A stretch of DNA of 64,000 bases from Fructilactobacillus lindneri DSM 20690 = JCM 11027 (GCF_002907375.1 NZ_MIYK01000001.1:124001-188000); one strand, 5' to 3'; numbered from the stretch's first letter, positions 8,650 to 16,907 are shown. Notes: generated by a model from the letters alone, not told the origin. Translations and numbers: made by a program.

Positions 8650-9923
8650 ATGAAAATTTTAATTAAAAATGCTCAAGTTTATCATGACGAACAATTACAG
8701 CAAGAAGATGTGCTGTTAGTTGATGGAATGATTAAAAAAATACAAAAAAAATTATATCTGAGTCTGCTGAAAAAGTAATTAATGCTGAAGGAAAGACAAT
8801 CCTTCCCGGTTTAGTAGACGTGCATGTTCATTTTCGTGACCCTGGACAAACTGCCAAGGAAACAGTTAAAACTGGAAGTGAAGCCTCTGCTCATGGAGGA
8901 TATACTACTGTTTGTGCTATGCCTAATGTAACTCCAGTCCCAAATACTCCTGATAAATTAAAAGAGATGGCTGCTTATAATGAAAAACAAGGTGTTATTA
9001 ATGTCGAACAATATTCCCCTGTAACGTATGATGAACGTGGGAATCATTTAGTTGATTTTGCTGCGATGAAACGTGCAGGAGCAGTTGCTTTTAGTAATGA
9101 TGGAATTGGAATCCAGACTGGTAAAACAATGTTTGATGCAATGGTTGAAATTGCCAAAACTGGATTGCCATTAGCAGCTCATGTTGAAGATCATGCATTA
9201 ATGAATGGCGGTGTGATGAATGAAGGAAGAGTTTCAGAAGCATTAGGTCTAAAAGGAGCTAATGAAGTGGCTGAAACAAGCCAGCTAGCACGTGATTTAG
9301 AATTAGCGAGGGTTACTCACGTGCATTATCATGTTTGTCATGTATCTAAATCCCGTAGTGTTGAACTGATTAGACGTGCGAAAGCTGATGGAGTCAATGT
9401 AACAGCCGAAGTTTCACCACATCATTTGTTACTGGATGATTCAATGATTAAAATGGATAATCCAATGTATAAGATGAATCCGCCGTTACGAAGTAAAGAG
9501 GATTGTGAAGCATTATTAACTGGGTTATTGGATGGAACAATTGATATGATAGCTACTGACCATGCCCCACATACCATAACTGATAAAGGCGATTCATTTG
9601 TTGATTCGGCATTTGGAATTACTGGAATCGAAACAGCATTTCCTTTGTTGTATACCAGTTTAGTTGAAACCAAAAAAGTTACGCTTCAACAATTATTAAA
9701 ATGGATGAGCAGGGCACCAGTTGAAAAATTTAATTTAACAAATGATAATGAGCTTAAAGTTGGTAACCTAGCTAATTTTGCTATTTGGGATTTGCAGCAT
9801 CAACATAAGATTATTACAACTGAAATGAAGTCGAAGGGACGTAATTCTCCTTTTATTGGAGAGCAAGTCAATGCCAATAATTTAGCCACTTTTTCAAATG
9901 GAAAACTTGTGTATCAAGCCTAA
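8650..9923 (+). pseudogene. pyrC: Dihydroorotase pyrC, interrupted by a frameshift at codon ~33
   Basis: Class I dihydroorotase, cyclising carbamoyl aspartate to dihydroorotate. Translation from ATG 8650 gives a normal N-terminus (MKILIKNAQVYHDEQL) and then stops after 42 codons. The rest of the enzyme is open one base back, in the -1 frame, from the A8 run at 8744-8751. One extra A would restore 424 aa, the normal family length. The downstream part keeps DVHVHFRDPGQ (metal HxH), TAEVSPHHLLLDD and ATDHAPHT. The stall point is an in-phase A_AAA_AAA, a potential -1 slippage site. A product from GTG 8820 would lack the N-terminal strand domain and has no clear ribosome site. Whether the gene is broken, slipping or mis-sequenced is open. 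Confidence 0.85.
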
Positions 9924-9925
9924 AT

Positions 9926-9960
9926 AAAATTCTGTCACGATTATTTGTGACAGAATTTTT
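9926..9960 (+). terminator. Terminator of pyrB-pyrC
   Basis: A 13-bp stem (9926-9938 with 9947-9959) with an 8-base loop is followed by a T run. Confidence 0.85.
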
Positions 9961-9979
9961 TATTTACAATTAGATGATT

Positions 9980-10008
9980 TTGACAATGGGTTAAAATTAA
10001 TTTAAGAT
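9980..10008 (+). promoter_or_regulatory. Promoter of the secreted nuclease gene
   Basis: TTGACA (9980-9985), a 17-base spacer and TAAGAT (10003-10008) lie 37 bases before the start codon. Confidence 0.6.
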
Positions 10009-10045
10009 ACAAAACAGATGTTCGTACTAATAGAAAGGATAAAAA

Positions 10046-10915
10046 ATGAAAATCTCGGTTAAATTAGGTATTATTACGCTGGCGAGTTCAGCACTGCTAA
10101 TTACTTCATTAAAAGCTGTTAAAGCTGATGACGCTCAAAATCCAGAACAGACGGCTACATATCAATCATTGCAAAAAAAGCAATATCAACCTGGTTCACA
10201 AGCTTATGATGTTTTAAATAAGGATAATCCAGAAACAATTCAAAAAATTAATTATGATACTAGTAAAATTAATTTTTCTAATCTTGATCATTTAAATCGA
10301 GCGAGAACGGCAACTGCTTATCTGACGAAAGACAATTTGGGTCATTCTGATGGTCGGGCGCCTCAGGTTTTCAAACCAACAGGATGGTATAATCAACCTA
10401 AAAAGGTAAATGGTAAAAAAGTCTTTCCGGTTAACCGCGGACATTTAATTGCATATTCATGTAGTTTTAACTTAAACAATGATGGACAACCAGATCCGGG
10501 TCAGAAAGGCTCGATTGATAATCCTAAAAATTTATTTACACAAACTGCTTTTTCAAATCAAAAAGTAATGACCATTAACGAACAAATGGTTAGAAATGCT
10601 TTGGAGAAAAATAAAAAAGTAATTTATCAAGTGACCCCTGTGTATGTGGGCGATGATTTGATGGCACAAGGTTTATGGGTTCAAGCTGCTAGTACTGATG
10701 GAAGTATGCATTTTGATCGTTACTTATATAATGTGCAGCCTGGATTAAACTTTGATTATGCTACTGGACGTTCAAATGTTGATCCAAGCACGCAAGTTCC
10801 GACGCCAATTAATTATGAAAACTACCATTCAAAAACTTACAAGAAATTTAATACTGGTTATCAATCTCATAAACATCACCGAGCTTTTCATATTAAAGGA
10901 CATTATCATCTTTAG
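10046..10915 (+). CDS. Secreted DNA/RNA non-specific endonuclease
   Basis: An exported beta-beta-alpha-metal nuclease of the NucA/EndA type, 289 aa, likely to degrade extracellular nucleic acid. The signal peptide spans about residues 1-27 with probable cleavage after KAVKA. The catalytic motif is NRGH at 130-133, with His133 as general base; the first residue is Asn where DRGH is the classical form. DNPKNLFTQTAFSNQ supplies the metal-binding Asn region. The last 15 residues are rich in His (HKHHRAFHIKGHYHL), which is unusual. It has its own promoter, with AAAGGA 8 bases before ATG. It precedes the hdc cluster, but hdcP has a separate promoter. Confidence 0.88.
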   Translation: MKISVKLGIITLASSALLITSLKAVKADDAQNPEQTATYQSLQKKQYQPGSQAYDVLNKDNPETIQKINYDTSKINFSNLDHLNRARTATAYLTKDNLGHSDGRAPQVFKPTGWYNQPKKVNGKKVFPVNRGHLIAYSCSFNLNNDGQPDPGQKGSIDNPKNLFTQTAFSNQKVMTINEQMVRNALEKNKKVIYQVTPVYVGDDLMAQGLWVQAASTDGSMHFDRYLYNVQPGLNFDYATGRSNVDPSTQVPTPINYENYHSKTYKKFNTGYQSHKHHRAFHIKGHYHL

Positions 10916-10942
10916 GATAAAATTTACTAACTATGGGTTTGA

Positions 10943-10971
10943 TTGCTAAACACCTTTGATGTCTTTATAAT
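10943..10971 (+). promoter_or_regulatory. Likely promoter of hdcP
   Basis: TTGCTA (10943-10948), a 17-base spacer and a perfect TATAAT (10966-10971) lie 26 bases before the start codon. Confidence 0.6.
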
Positions 10972-10997
10972 GAAGATATCACGAAAGAGGTGTGAGT

Positions 10998-12452
10998 TTG
11001 AATAATAAAAAAGATGAAAAAATTGGTACACTTGGGTTAACTGCTTTCGTACTTTCAGCGATGGTTGGTGGGGGTATTTATGATTTACCTCAAAATATGG
11101 CACTGCATGCGGGTTTGATTGCTCAAATAATTGCTTGGGTAATTTCCGGCTTAATTATTGGTTTAATTGTTAAATCATTTTTGATCTTGTCACAAGTAAG
11201 GCCGCAATATACGACGGGACTTTATCATTATGCACATGCGGGCTTTGGTAACTTTACTGCCTTTTTCGTTAGTTGGGGCTATTGGATTTGTCAGTCATTT
11301 GCAATTGCTGCTTATTCAGTATTGTTAATGTCGACTTTGAATGCCTTTTGGCCGGGAACTTTTTCCGGGGGAAATAATTGGGCAGCTGTAATTGGCGGAT
11401 CTTTAGTACTTTGGATTATGGCTTCTCTAATTGTAAAAGGGATTAGAACAACAAGTAATGTTGATATGCTCGGTACAGTTTGTATGCTGTTGATTGTTGC
11501 ATTTTTTATTATTGTAATGATTGTTGCGTTTAACTGGCAGACGTTTATTACCAATCCAATGGCGGCTAAAAGTTTACCCCAAGTTGATGATAAAGCATTA
11601 GGAAGTCTTTTTTCTCAAGTTAAAGGCGCCATGTTAACTACTCTTTGGGTCTTTTCGGGAGTAGAAAGTGCAGTTGTCCTTTCAGGAAATGCAAAAAGTC
11701 AAAAAGATGTGCGTCATGCCACCAGAGATGGTTTTTTAATTTGTTTGGTGCTGTATGCTTTAGTCTCAATTCTACCATTAGGATTAAAAAGTTATGGACA
11801 GCTGGCTAATTTATCTAGTCCGTCAACTGCTGGCTTAATGCAATATGTAATGGGACCCGTTGGACGGCTGATTATTACCTTTGGAGTAATTGTTGCAGTT
11901 TTAGCCAGTTGGTTAAGTTGGATTTTGGTATTGTCAGAAATGCCACGAGCTGCAGCAGAAGATGGAACTTTTCCAAAATTTTTCAATAAGATGGGTAAGC
12001 ATAATGTTCCAGTTGCTTCATTATTGATGACAGTATTGGTAATTCAAATCATTATCTTCTTTACTCATTTTGCTGGAAGAGCTTTTAATACGACACTGAC
12101 AATTGTCGCTACCATGACTGTTCCTCCGTATCTAATTTCAATGTTATTTTTAGCTAAAATTAGTGCAAAAAAAGAAACCTTTAATCCAGCAGGAAATGTA
12201 GTATCTACTTCGCGCACGGGTGCTTTTATTACATCCATCTTAGCAATTGTTGGAACCTTGTTTATGGGGTACACAGCAGGTATTAAATATTTAACGATTG
12301 CTTTTGTGATTTATGCAATTGGAATTCCACTGTTTATTTATGCTAGAAAACAATATGCTCCTACAAAACCGGTTTTCGGTAAATTTGAGAGAGTTTTTGC
12401 TATTATGATTGTTTTAATTGCTGTGATGGGATTATTCATTATATTTAAATAA
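10998..12452 (+). CDS. hdcP: Histidine/histamine antiporter
   Basis: An APC-superfamily membrane exchanger of 484 aa with about 12-13 hydrophobic segments. It starts NNKKDEKIGTLGLTAFVLSA, followed by the family glycine motif VGGGIYDLPQNMA. The sequence would also fit arginine/ornithine antiporters; the immediate hdcA-hdcB neighbours make histidine import coupled to histamine export much more likely. Together with decarboxylation this yields proton motive force. The TTG at 10998 sits 7 bases after GAGG, while the GTG at 10992 is only 1 base away, so I chose TTG. A terminator separates it from hdcA. Confidence 0.85.
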   Translation: MNNKKDEKIGTLGLTAFVLSAMVGGGIYDLPQNMALHAGLIAQIIAWVISGLIIGLIVKSFLILSQVRPQYTTGLYHYAHAGFGNFTAFFVSWGYWICQSFAIAAYSVLLMSTLNAFWPGTFSGGNNWAAVIGGSLVLWIMASLIVKGIRTTSNVDMLGTVCMLLIVAFFIIVMIVAFNWQTFITNPMAAKSLPQVDDKALGSLFSQVKGAMLTTLWVFSGVESAVVLSGNAKSQKDVRHATRDGFLICLVLYALVSILPLGLKSYGQLANLSSPSTAGLMQYVMGPVGRLIITFGVIVAVLASWLSWILVLSEMPRAAAEDGTFPKFFNKMGKHNVPVASLLMTVLVIQIIIFFTHFAGRAFNTTLTIVATMTVPPYLISMLFLAKISAKKETFNPAGNVVSTSRTGAFITSILAIVGTLFMGYTAGIKYLTIAFVIYAIGIPLFIYARKQYAPTKPVFGKFERVFAIMIVLIAVMGLFIIFK

Positions 12453-12459
12453 AATTAGG

Positions 12460-12498
12460 AAAACTGTTATTGCTGATTAACCCAGCTAACAGTTTTTA
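12460..12498 (+). terminator. Terminator between hdcP and hdcA
   Basis: AAAACTGTTA (12460-12469) pairs with TAACAGTTTT (12487-12496) and a T run follows. It suggests hdcP and hdcA-hdcB are separate transcripts with some read-through. Confidence 0.7.
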
Positions 12499-12617
12499 TT
12501 TTGTAAAATAATTAAATAATTGCACAAAAGTCAAGATGTGAAATGTGTAACAATCTTTTGCTTGTGCTACCATTAAACTGTAATTAATAATCTTAAGAAT
12601 GATTAGGGGAAATTTTG

Positions 12618-13553
12618 ATGGCAAAAATTGATGAAATTTTAAATCAAGAAGGAATTGACCGAATTGCAATCAGTCCTTATAAGCAGTATTCACGTGGTTA
12701 TATGGAACCAGGAAATTTAGGTACTGGTTATGTAACTGGATTAAAAGTTGATGCTGGTACAAGAGTTAAAACTGATGATGAAGTGTTAGACGGCATTGTT
12801 TCATACGATCGTGCTGAATGTAAAAATGCCTATATGGGTCAGATTAATATGACAACTGCTTCAAGTTTTACAGGAGTTCAAGGGCATATTTTAGGCTACG
12901 ATTTATTAAGAAACCCAGCAGTTGATAATGCAAAGCCATTATTTGAAGAAGATCAATGGGATGGTTCTAAATTACCCATTTATGATGGGAAACCACTTCA
13001 AGATACGTTAGTTGAATATTTTGGTACTTCAGACAATCGGCGTCATTATCCAGCACCAGGTAGTTTTATTGTTTGTGCAAATAAGGGGGTTACTTCGTAT
13101 CGTCCTAAAGAAGATCGTCCGTTAAGAACTGGGGAGAGTTATGGGGTGTGGTCGGCCATTGCCATTTCAATTGCTAAAGATCCAGTTCATAATTCATCAA
13201 TGTTTATTGAAGATGCTGGGACTTGGAATACTCCAAATGAAGATGACTTAAATGAATTTTTAGATCGACGACGCAGAGCCATTGCTTTATCAATCGCACA
13301 ATGTGGTCAGGATGCTAATACTTCATTTGCTAGTTCCTGGATTGGATTTGCACATGTAATGATGAAACCCGGAGAAATTGGGAATGCTATCACAGTTGGA
13401 CCTTACTTTTCGATTCCAGTTGATGCTGTTCCCGGCGGATCGATTTTAACACCAGATGTAGATATGAACATCATGGAGCAATTAACGTTGCCAAAATGGC
13501 TTGAAAAAATGAAGTATCAATCGATTGTTAAAGATCAACATATTGAATATTGA
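12618..13553 (+). CDS. hdcA: Histidine decarboxylase, pyruvoyl-dependent proenzyme
   Basis: Decarboxylates histidine to histamine without pyridoxal phosphate. The 311-aa proenzyme cleaves itself between Ser82 and Ser83 (Met counted as 1; TTASSFTG) to make beta and alpha chains, and Ser83 becomes the pyruvoyl group. Long stretches match the Lactobacillus 30a enzyme as I know it: DRIAISPYKQ, RGYMEPGN, GIVSYDRAE, HYPAPGSFIVCANKGVT, YGVWSAIAIS. Glu198 (FIEDAG) corresponds to the catalytic proton donor Glu197. ATG 12618 follows AGGGGA by 7 bases; a TTG codon immediately precedes it in frame. hdcB follows after 17 bases. Confidence 0.97.
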   Translation: MAKIDEILNQEGIDRIAISPYKQYSRGYMEPGNLGTGYVTGLKVDAGTRVKTDDEVLDGIVSYDRAECKNAYMGQINMTTASSFTGVQGHILGYDLLRNPAVDNAKPLFEEDQWDGSKLPIYDGKPLQDTLVEYFGTSDNRRHYPAPGSFIVCANKGVTSYRPKEDRPLRTGESYGVWSAIAISIAKDPVHNSSMFIEDAGTWNTPNEDDLNEFLDRRRRAIALSIAQCGQDANTSFASSWIGFAHVMMKPGEIGNAITVGPYFSIPVDAVPGGSILTPDVDMNIMEQLTLPKWLEKMKYQSIVKDQHIEY

Positions 13554-13570
13554 TTAATAAGGTTAAAATA

Positions 13571-14071
13571 ATGAATGTAAAAATAGCAGTACTTGAAAAT
13601 CAAATAAATGCTGATTTTTATCAAACTTTACAACTAAATTATGGAATGCGAAAAATAAATTCGCTGCTATTAGGGAAAATTAAACAAAAAGAAGTTGTAT
13701 TATTAGCTACGAAAAACTTATTGATTTTAGCACAAAAAGATAATACCAAAACTTTTCCGTTGAATCAGGTAAGAAAATTAACCTTTATTAAAGGAACTCC
13801 CAATGGAGAAATTCAATTTAAATTTGGAAATCACGTGTATAAGGTTAATCAGATTAGAATAGGAAGAGTATTTGATTTTGTTCAAACGCTAAAACCAACG
13901 CTACCTTTAGAAGCAAATTATACTAATACAAATCGCGGTGAAAATAATTATTTGAGCAACCCAGATCATGCAGTAGAAATTGATAGATTACGTACAGCAT
14001 TGCAAAATGGAAAAATTAGTCGTTACGAATATGATGATTTTAATGGATCAATTTCAAAAGCTGGAAAGTGA
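13571..14071 (+). CDS. hdcB: HdcB, histidine decarboxylase maturation protein
   Basis: A 166-aa soluble protein that follows hdcA in all hdc clusters I know, needed there for conversion of the HdcA proenzyme to the active form. No enzyme motif stands out. The N-terminal two thirds is basic and strand-rich, and the C-terminal segment (RLRTALQNGKISRYEYDDF) resembles a short helical SHOCT-like tail. ATG 13571 lies 8 bases after AAGG. The hisRS-like histidyl-tRNA synthetase gene that ends many lactobacillar hdc clusters is missing here. Confidence 0.85.
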   Translation: MNVKIAVLENQINADFYQTLQLNYGMRKINSLLLGKIKQKEVVLLATKNLLILAQKDNTKTFPLNQVRKLTFIKGTPNGEIQFKFGNHVYKVNQIRIGRVFDFVQTLKPTLPLEANYTNTNRGENNYLSNPDHAVEIDRLRTALQNGKISRYEYDDFNGSISKAGK

Positions 14072-14207
14072 ATAAGGTGTTTAAAAAATATTTTTTGCTT
14101 TTTTATTTTTGGTTTTAATGACTTTTCCATTGGCTATGTATGTTTTTTATATGTTTGGTGTCACTGGCCGTTAACATAGTCATTGTAAATTAATAATTAA
14201 TCAGTTA

Positions 14208-14247
14208 TTATCCCATTAACTATTAGAAAGTTAATGGGGTGATTTTT
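14208..14247 (+). terminator. Hairpin with T run that also masks the next ribosome site
   Basis: A 13-bp stem (14208-14220 with 14230-14242, two G-U pairs) with a 9-base loop is followed by TTTTT and then directly by the GTG start of the acetyltransferase. It would end the hdc transcript. If formed in mRNA it would also bury GGGGTGA, the acetyltransferase ribosome site. Confidence 0.6.
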
Positions 14248-14796
14248 GTGTTTTTACCGTTGAAAATTGATAATGAGATTACGCTTAAGCTACCAGATTC
14301 ATATCAAGATGCAAACGATTTATATCAATTAATTCAGCAATCAGTTACTAGCTTAGGTAAGTGGTTACCATGGGTTTATTTAACAGTTACAGTTAATGAT
14401 GAATTAAGATTTTTAAATCAATCTATGGATGAATATTATCAGGGAAAATCGTTATCAGCTGTGATTATCTATCAGGGAAAAAGTGCTGGGATGATTAGTT
14501 TTAATCGATTTGATACTAAGCAAAAGATTGGTGAAATTGGTTATTGGCTTGGCAATCAATTTATTGGAAAAGGAATTATGCATCGGTCTGTTTTAGGAAT
14601 GTGTAAATTTGGTTTTACAGAATTAGCTTTAGATAAAATTATTATTGATGCTGCTGTGGATAATTTTCCCAGTAACCAAGTGGCTCATACATGTGGATTT
14701 AAGTTAGCACAGATAAAAGAAAATTCCATTAAATTAACTGATGGATGGCATGATGCAAATCAATGGGTGCTATCAAAGGATGAATTTAAACTGTAA
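14248..14796 (+). CDS. GNAT-family N-acetyltransferase (RimL/RimJ-like)
   Basis: A 182-aa GCN5-related acetyltransferase. The acetyl-CoA-binding motif A region reads IGEIGYWLGNQFIGKGIM (about residues 90-107), and NFPSNQVAHTCGFK is the usual C-terminal element. The layout resembles ribosomal-protein-serine acetyltransferases, which acetylate N-terminal amines of ribosomal proteins, but the substrate cannot be read from sequence. GTG 14248 is preferred over GTG 14239 because the latter lies inside the ribosome site GGGGTGAT (14236-14243). Confidence 0.8.
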   Translation: MFLPLKIDNEITLKLPDSYQDANDLYQLIQQSVTSLGKWLPWVYLTVTVNDELRFLNQSMDEYYQGKSLSAVIIYQGKSAGMISFNRFDTKQKIGEIGYWLGNQFIGKGIMHRSVLGMCKFGFTELALDKIIIDAAVDNFPSNQVAHTCGFKLAQIKENSIKLTDGWHDANQWVLSKDEFKL

Positions 14797-14883
14797 AATT
14801 GTTGTATGCAGTATGGTAATCGAATGATAAAGTTCATTAATAGTAAATTGAATAATCTGGAAAAATCAATCGAAACTAATCAA

Positions 14884-14922
14884 AAAAAGAGTTATGCTTT
14901 TGTTAAAGTAATAACTCTTTTT
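14884..14922 (+). terminator. Terminator after the acetyltransferase
   Basis: AAAAAGAGTTAT (14884-14895) pairs with ATAACTCTTTTT (14911-14922). It also separates the next gene, whose start is 14 bases on. Confidence 0.8.
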
Positions 14923-14935
14923 AATTGGAGAATAG

Positions 14936-15883
14936 ATGATGAAAAAAATTAAACAGCCATTATACGACTATGTGGTCTTAGATATTGAAACTACTGGATT
15001 AAAAAAAGAACGAGATGAAATTATTCAGGTATCAGCTGTTAAATTTAAACAGGATCAGGAATTAGACTATTTGGATACTTTAATCAAACCAGTTCATAAA
15101 CAAATTAGTCCGTTTATTGAAAATTTAACTGGAATTTCAAATTCAGATGTAGATAATGCACCCGAAATTACAGAAATAATTCCTAAATTAAATGATTTTA
15201 TTGGCGATCAACCTCTTATTGGGCATAATGTGATGTTTGATTTATCCTTTTTAAAATATAATGGATTGAATCTTCCTAAACTTGAATTTGTTGATACCCT
15301 TGATATTGCTCAAGCTGCTCAGAATCAATTAAAATTACCAAATACAAAATTAGAAACTTTAAAAAATTATTTTGGGATTGATAATCGTTCTCATAATTCT
15401 TTGAATGATGTTAAAACTACTGCAGTTGTCTATCAAAAACTCCGTGATGCTGGTTATTTGCAAAAGCCATCACGACCAAAATTCAGGCAATGGAAATCAA
15501 AAGATTATTTTTATGATCAATTTGATAACTCATTGAGTAAAAATGAGATTAATAAAAAACGAGCATTATTTGGCAATCAATTGATTGATAAATTAGTAGT
15601 ACCTGAAAACAAATCCAAATTAAAAGATCAAATATTTGTTTTTACAGGTGATTTGAAGCAACTTCCTAGAGAGCAAGCTCAAAAAATTGTAGAAGGGGAA
15701 GGAGGAATTATTAAAAAATCAGTGGTTTTAAAGACTGATTATGTGGTAGTGGGAATTGAAAATCCGGCCGTTGTAGTTGATGGTAAATCTACCAAACAAC
15801 GCCGTGCAGAAGAGTTAAATGCAACAAAGGGCAAAAATATCCAAATTATCACTGAAGAACAATTTATGAATATGATTCAATAA
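14936..15883 (+). CDS. DEDDh 3'-5' exonuclease with C-terminal BRCT domain
   Basis: A 315-aa two-domain protein. Residues about 10-175 form a DnaQ-like exonuclease with all DEDDh residues: Asp16 and Glu18 (VLDIETTGL), Asp102 (GHNVMFDLSFL), His153 and Asp158 (SHNSLNDVKTT). Residues about 230-313 form a BRCT module, with FVFTGDL at its start, like the one in NAD-dependent DNA ligase. This architecture is known in Firmicutes as DNA polymerase III epsilon-like proteins, probably acting in DNA repair or end processing. GGAG precedes two adjacent ATGs (14936 and 14939); either may be used. Confidence 0.87.
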   Translation: MMKKIKQPLYDYVVLDIETTGLKKERDEIIQVSAVKFKQDQELDYLDTLIKPVHKQISPFIENLTGISNSDVDNAPEITEIIPKLNDFIGDQPLIGHNVMFDLSFLKYNGLNLPKLEFVDTLDIAQAAQNQLKLPNTKLETLKNYFGIDNRSHNSLNDVKTTAVVYQKLRDAGYLQKPSRPKFRQWKSKDYFYDQFDNSLSKNEINKKRALFGNQLIDKLVVPENKSKLKDQIFVFTGDLKQLPREQAQKIVEGEGGIIKKSVVLKTDYVVVGIENPAVVVDGKSTKQRRAEELNATKGKNIQIITEEQFMNMIQ

Positions 15884-15921
15884 AAAGCATTCTGAAAAGT
15901 AACTATTTTCAGGATGCTTTT
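15883..15921 (+). terminator. Terminator after the exonuclease gene
   Basis: A 16-bp stem (15883-15898 with 15906-15921, one G-U pair) begins within the stop codon region; its distal arm ends in TTTT. Confidence 0.8.
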
Positions 15922-16012
15922 CCAATTATTATTTGTTTTGAACCGATTACTATAAAAAAGATTGTTTTACAAACTTTATTTGCTAGGATTTAGTTATAAG
16001 GAGGTAAAAATA

Positions 16013-16453
16013 ATGAAAATATACTTCAATATTAAAGACTCATTTATTGATCCATTTGTAACGATTAATGCGAAGGAAAAAACGAAATCATTGGAAGAAC
16101 TAGCCGTTGATATTGAAAGAATAACCAAACAAAAATTAATTTATGGCTATGTGGACAATCAAAAATTTGCAATACCACTTCAAGAAATAATTAGATTTTA
16201 TACATATCAAAATATCGTTTATTGTAAAACGGATAGACAAAATTATCGAATTAAACAACGTATTTATCAACTAAATAATTTATTGTCAGCAAAAGAATTT
16301 GTGCAGATTTCTAGTTCAGAAGTAGTTAATTTAGATTATGTAAAACAGTTTTCGTTAAGCAAACTTGGTTCATATGAAGTGAGACTAAAAAACAATGAAA
16401 TTTTATTTGCATCTAGGAGATTTGTACAAAAAATAAAAAGGGAGCTGATTTAA
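16013..16453 (+). CDS. LytTR-family DNA-binding regulator
   Basis: A 146-aa protein whose C-terminal half is a LytTR domain. It has I-R-FYTYQNIVYCKTD near residue 62, then YQLNNLLSAKEFVQISSSEVVNLDYV and GSYEVRLKNNEILFASRRFV. There is no receiver domain, so it is not a classical response regulator. It is followed after one base by a DUF3021 membrane protein; this two-gene unit is known in Firmicutes, where the membrane partner is thought to restrain the regulator. ATG 16013 follows AAGGAGG by 8 bases. Confidence 0.85.
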   Translation: MKIYFNIKDSFIDPFVTINAKEKTKSLEELAVDIERITKQKLIYGYVDNQKFAIPLQEIIRFYTYQNIVYCKTDRQNYRIKQRIYQLNNLLSAKEFVQISSSEVVNLDYVKQFSLSKLGSYEVRLKNNEILFASRRFVQKIKRELI

Positions 16454-16454
16454 A

Positions 16455-16907
16455 ATGGGAATCTTTAAAAGAATTTTATGTGGAGCTGGATTTGGAACTT
16501 TTTTTGGTTTTTGGAATGCAGTTTTCTTTTCTTGGATTTATCATTCCACTGAATTCATACCATCCACTCCAATTTTTATGCAACATTTTACTTCAAATTT
16601 AACTGCAACGATTGTGTCGGGATTATTATGGATGATAATTGGAATGGTGTTTTCTTTTTCAGGATTAATTTTTAGAAAAGATAATTGGAGTATCACTAAG
16701 AAAACGATTGTTCATTTTTGTGTGACTTATACCTTATTTTTACCATTAGCTGTTTTGTGTGGGTGGTTTAAAATTGGTTTTTGGAATTTAATTCTATTTA
16801 CCATGATTTTTATTATCATTTATATTTTTATTTGGATTAGTTCAATGATAGAAGCGCGACAAAACGTACTATTGGTTAATCAGAAATTAAAAAGAAGAAA
16901 TCAATAA
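16455..16907 (+). CDS. DUF3021 family membrane protein
   Basis: A 150-aa integral membrane protein with four hydrophobic segments (about 10-30, 50-75, 85-103, 108-128) and a basic C-terminus. The size and its place directly after a LytTR regulator are typical of DUF3021 proteins. It is probably the membrane partner that modulates the upstream regulator; the signal is unknown. GGGAG lies 9 bases before ATG, within the end of the regulator gene, so the two are translationally linked. Confidence 0.75.
   Translation: MGIFKRILCGAGFGTFFGFWNAVFFSWIYHSTEFIPSTPIFMQHFTSNLTATIVSGLLWMIIGMVFSFSGLIFRKDNWSITKKTIVHFCVTYTLFLPLAVLCGWFKIGFWNLILFTMIFIIIYIFIWISSMIEARQNVLLVNQKLKRRNQ

Noticed and set aside
8820-9923. 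pyrC as a normal gene starting at GTG 8820
   Set aside because: This would start at the metal-binding HxH with no ribosome site and drop the N-terminal domain, while an intact N-terminus lies upstream in another frame.
10998-12452. Arginine/ornithine antiporter ArcD
   Set aside because: The sequence alone allows it, but the adjacent hdcA and hdcB make the histidine/histamine exchanger the better call.
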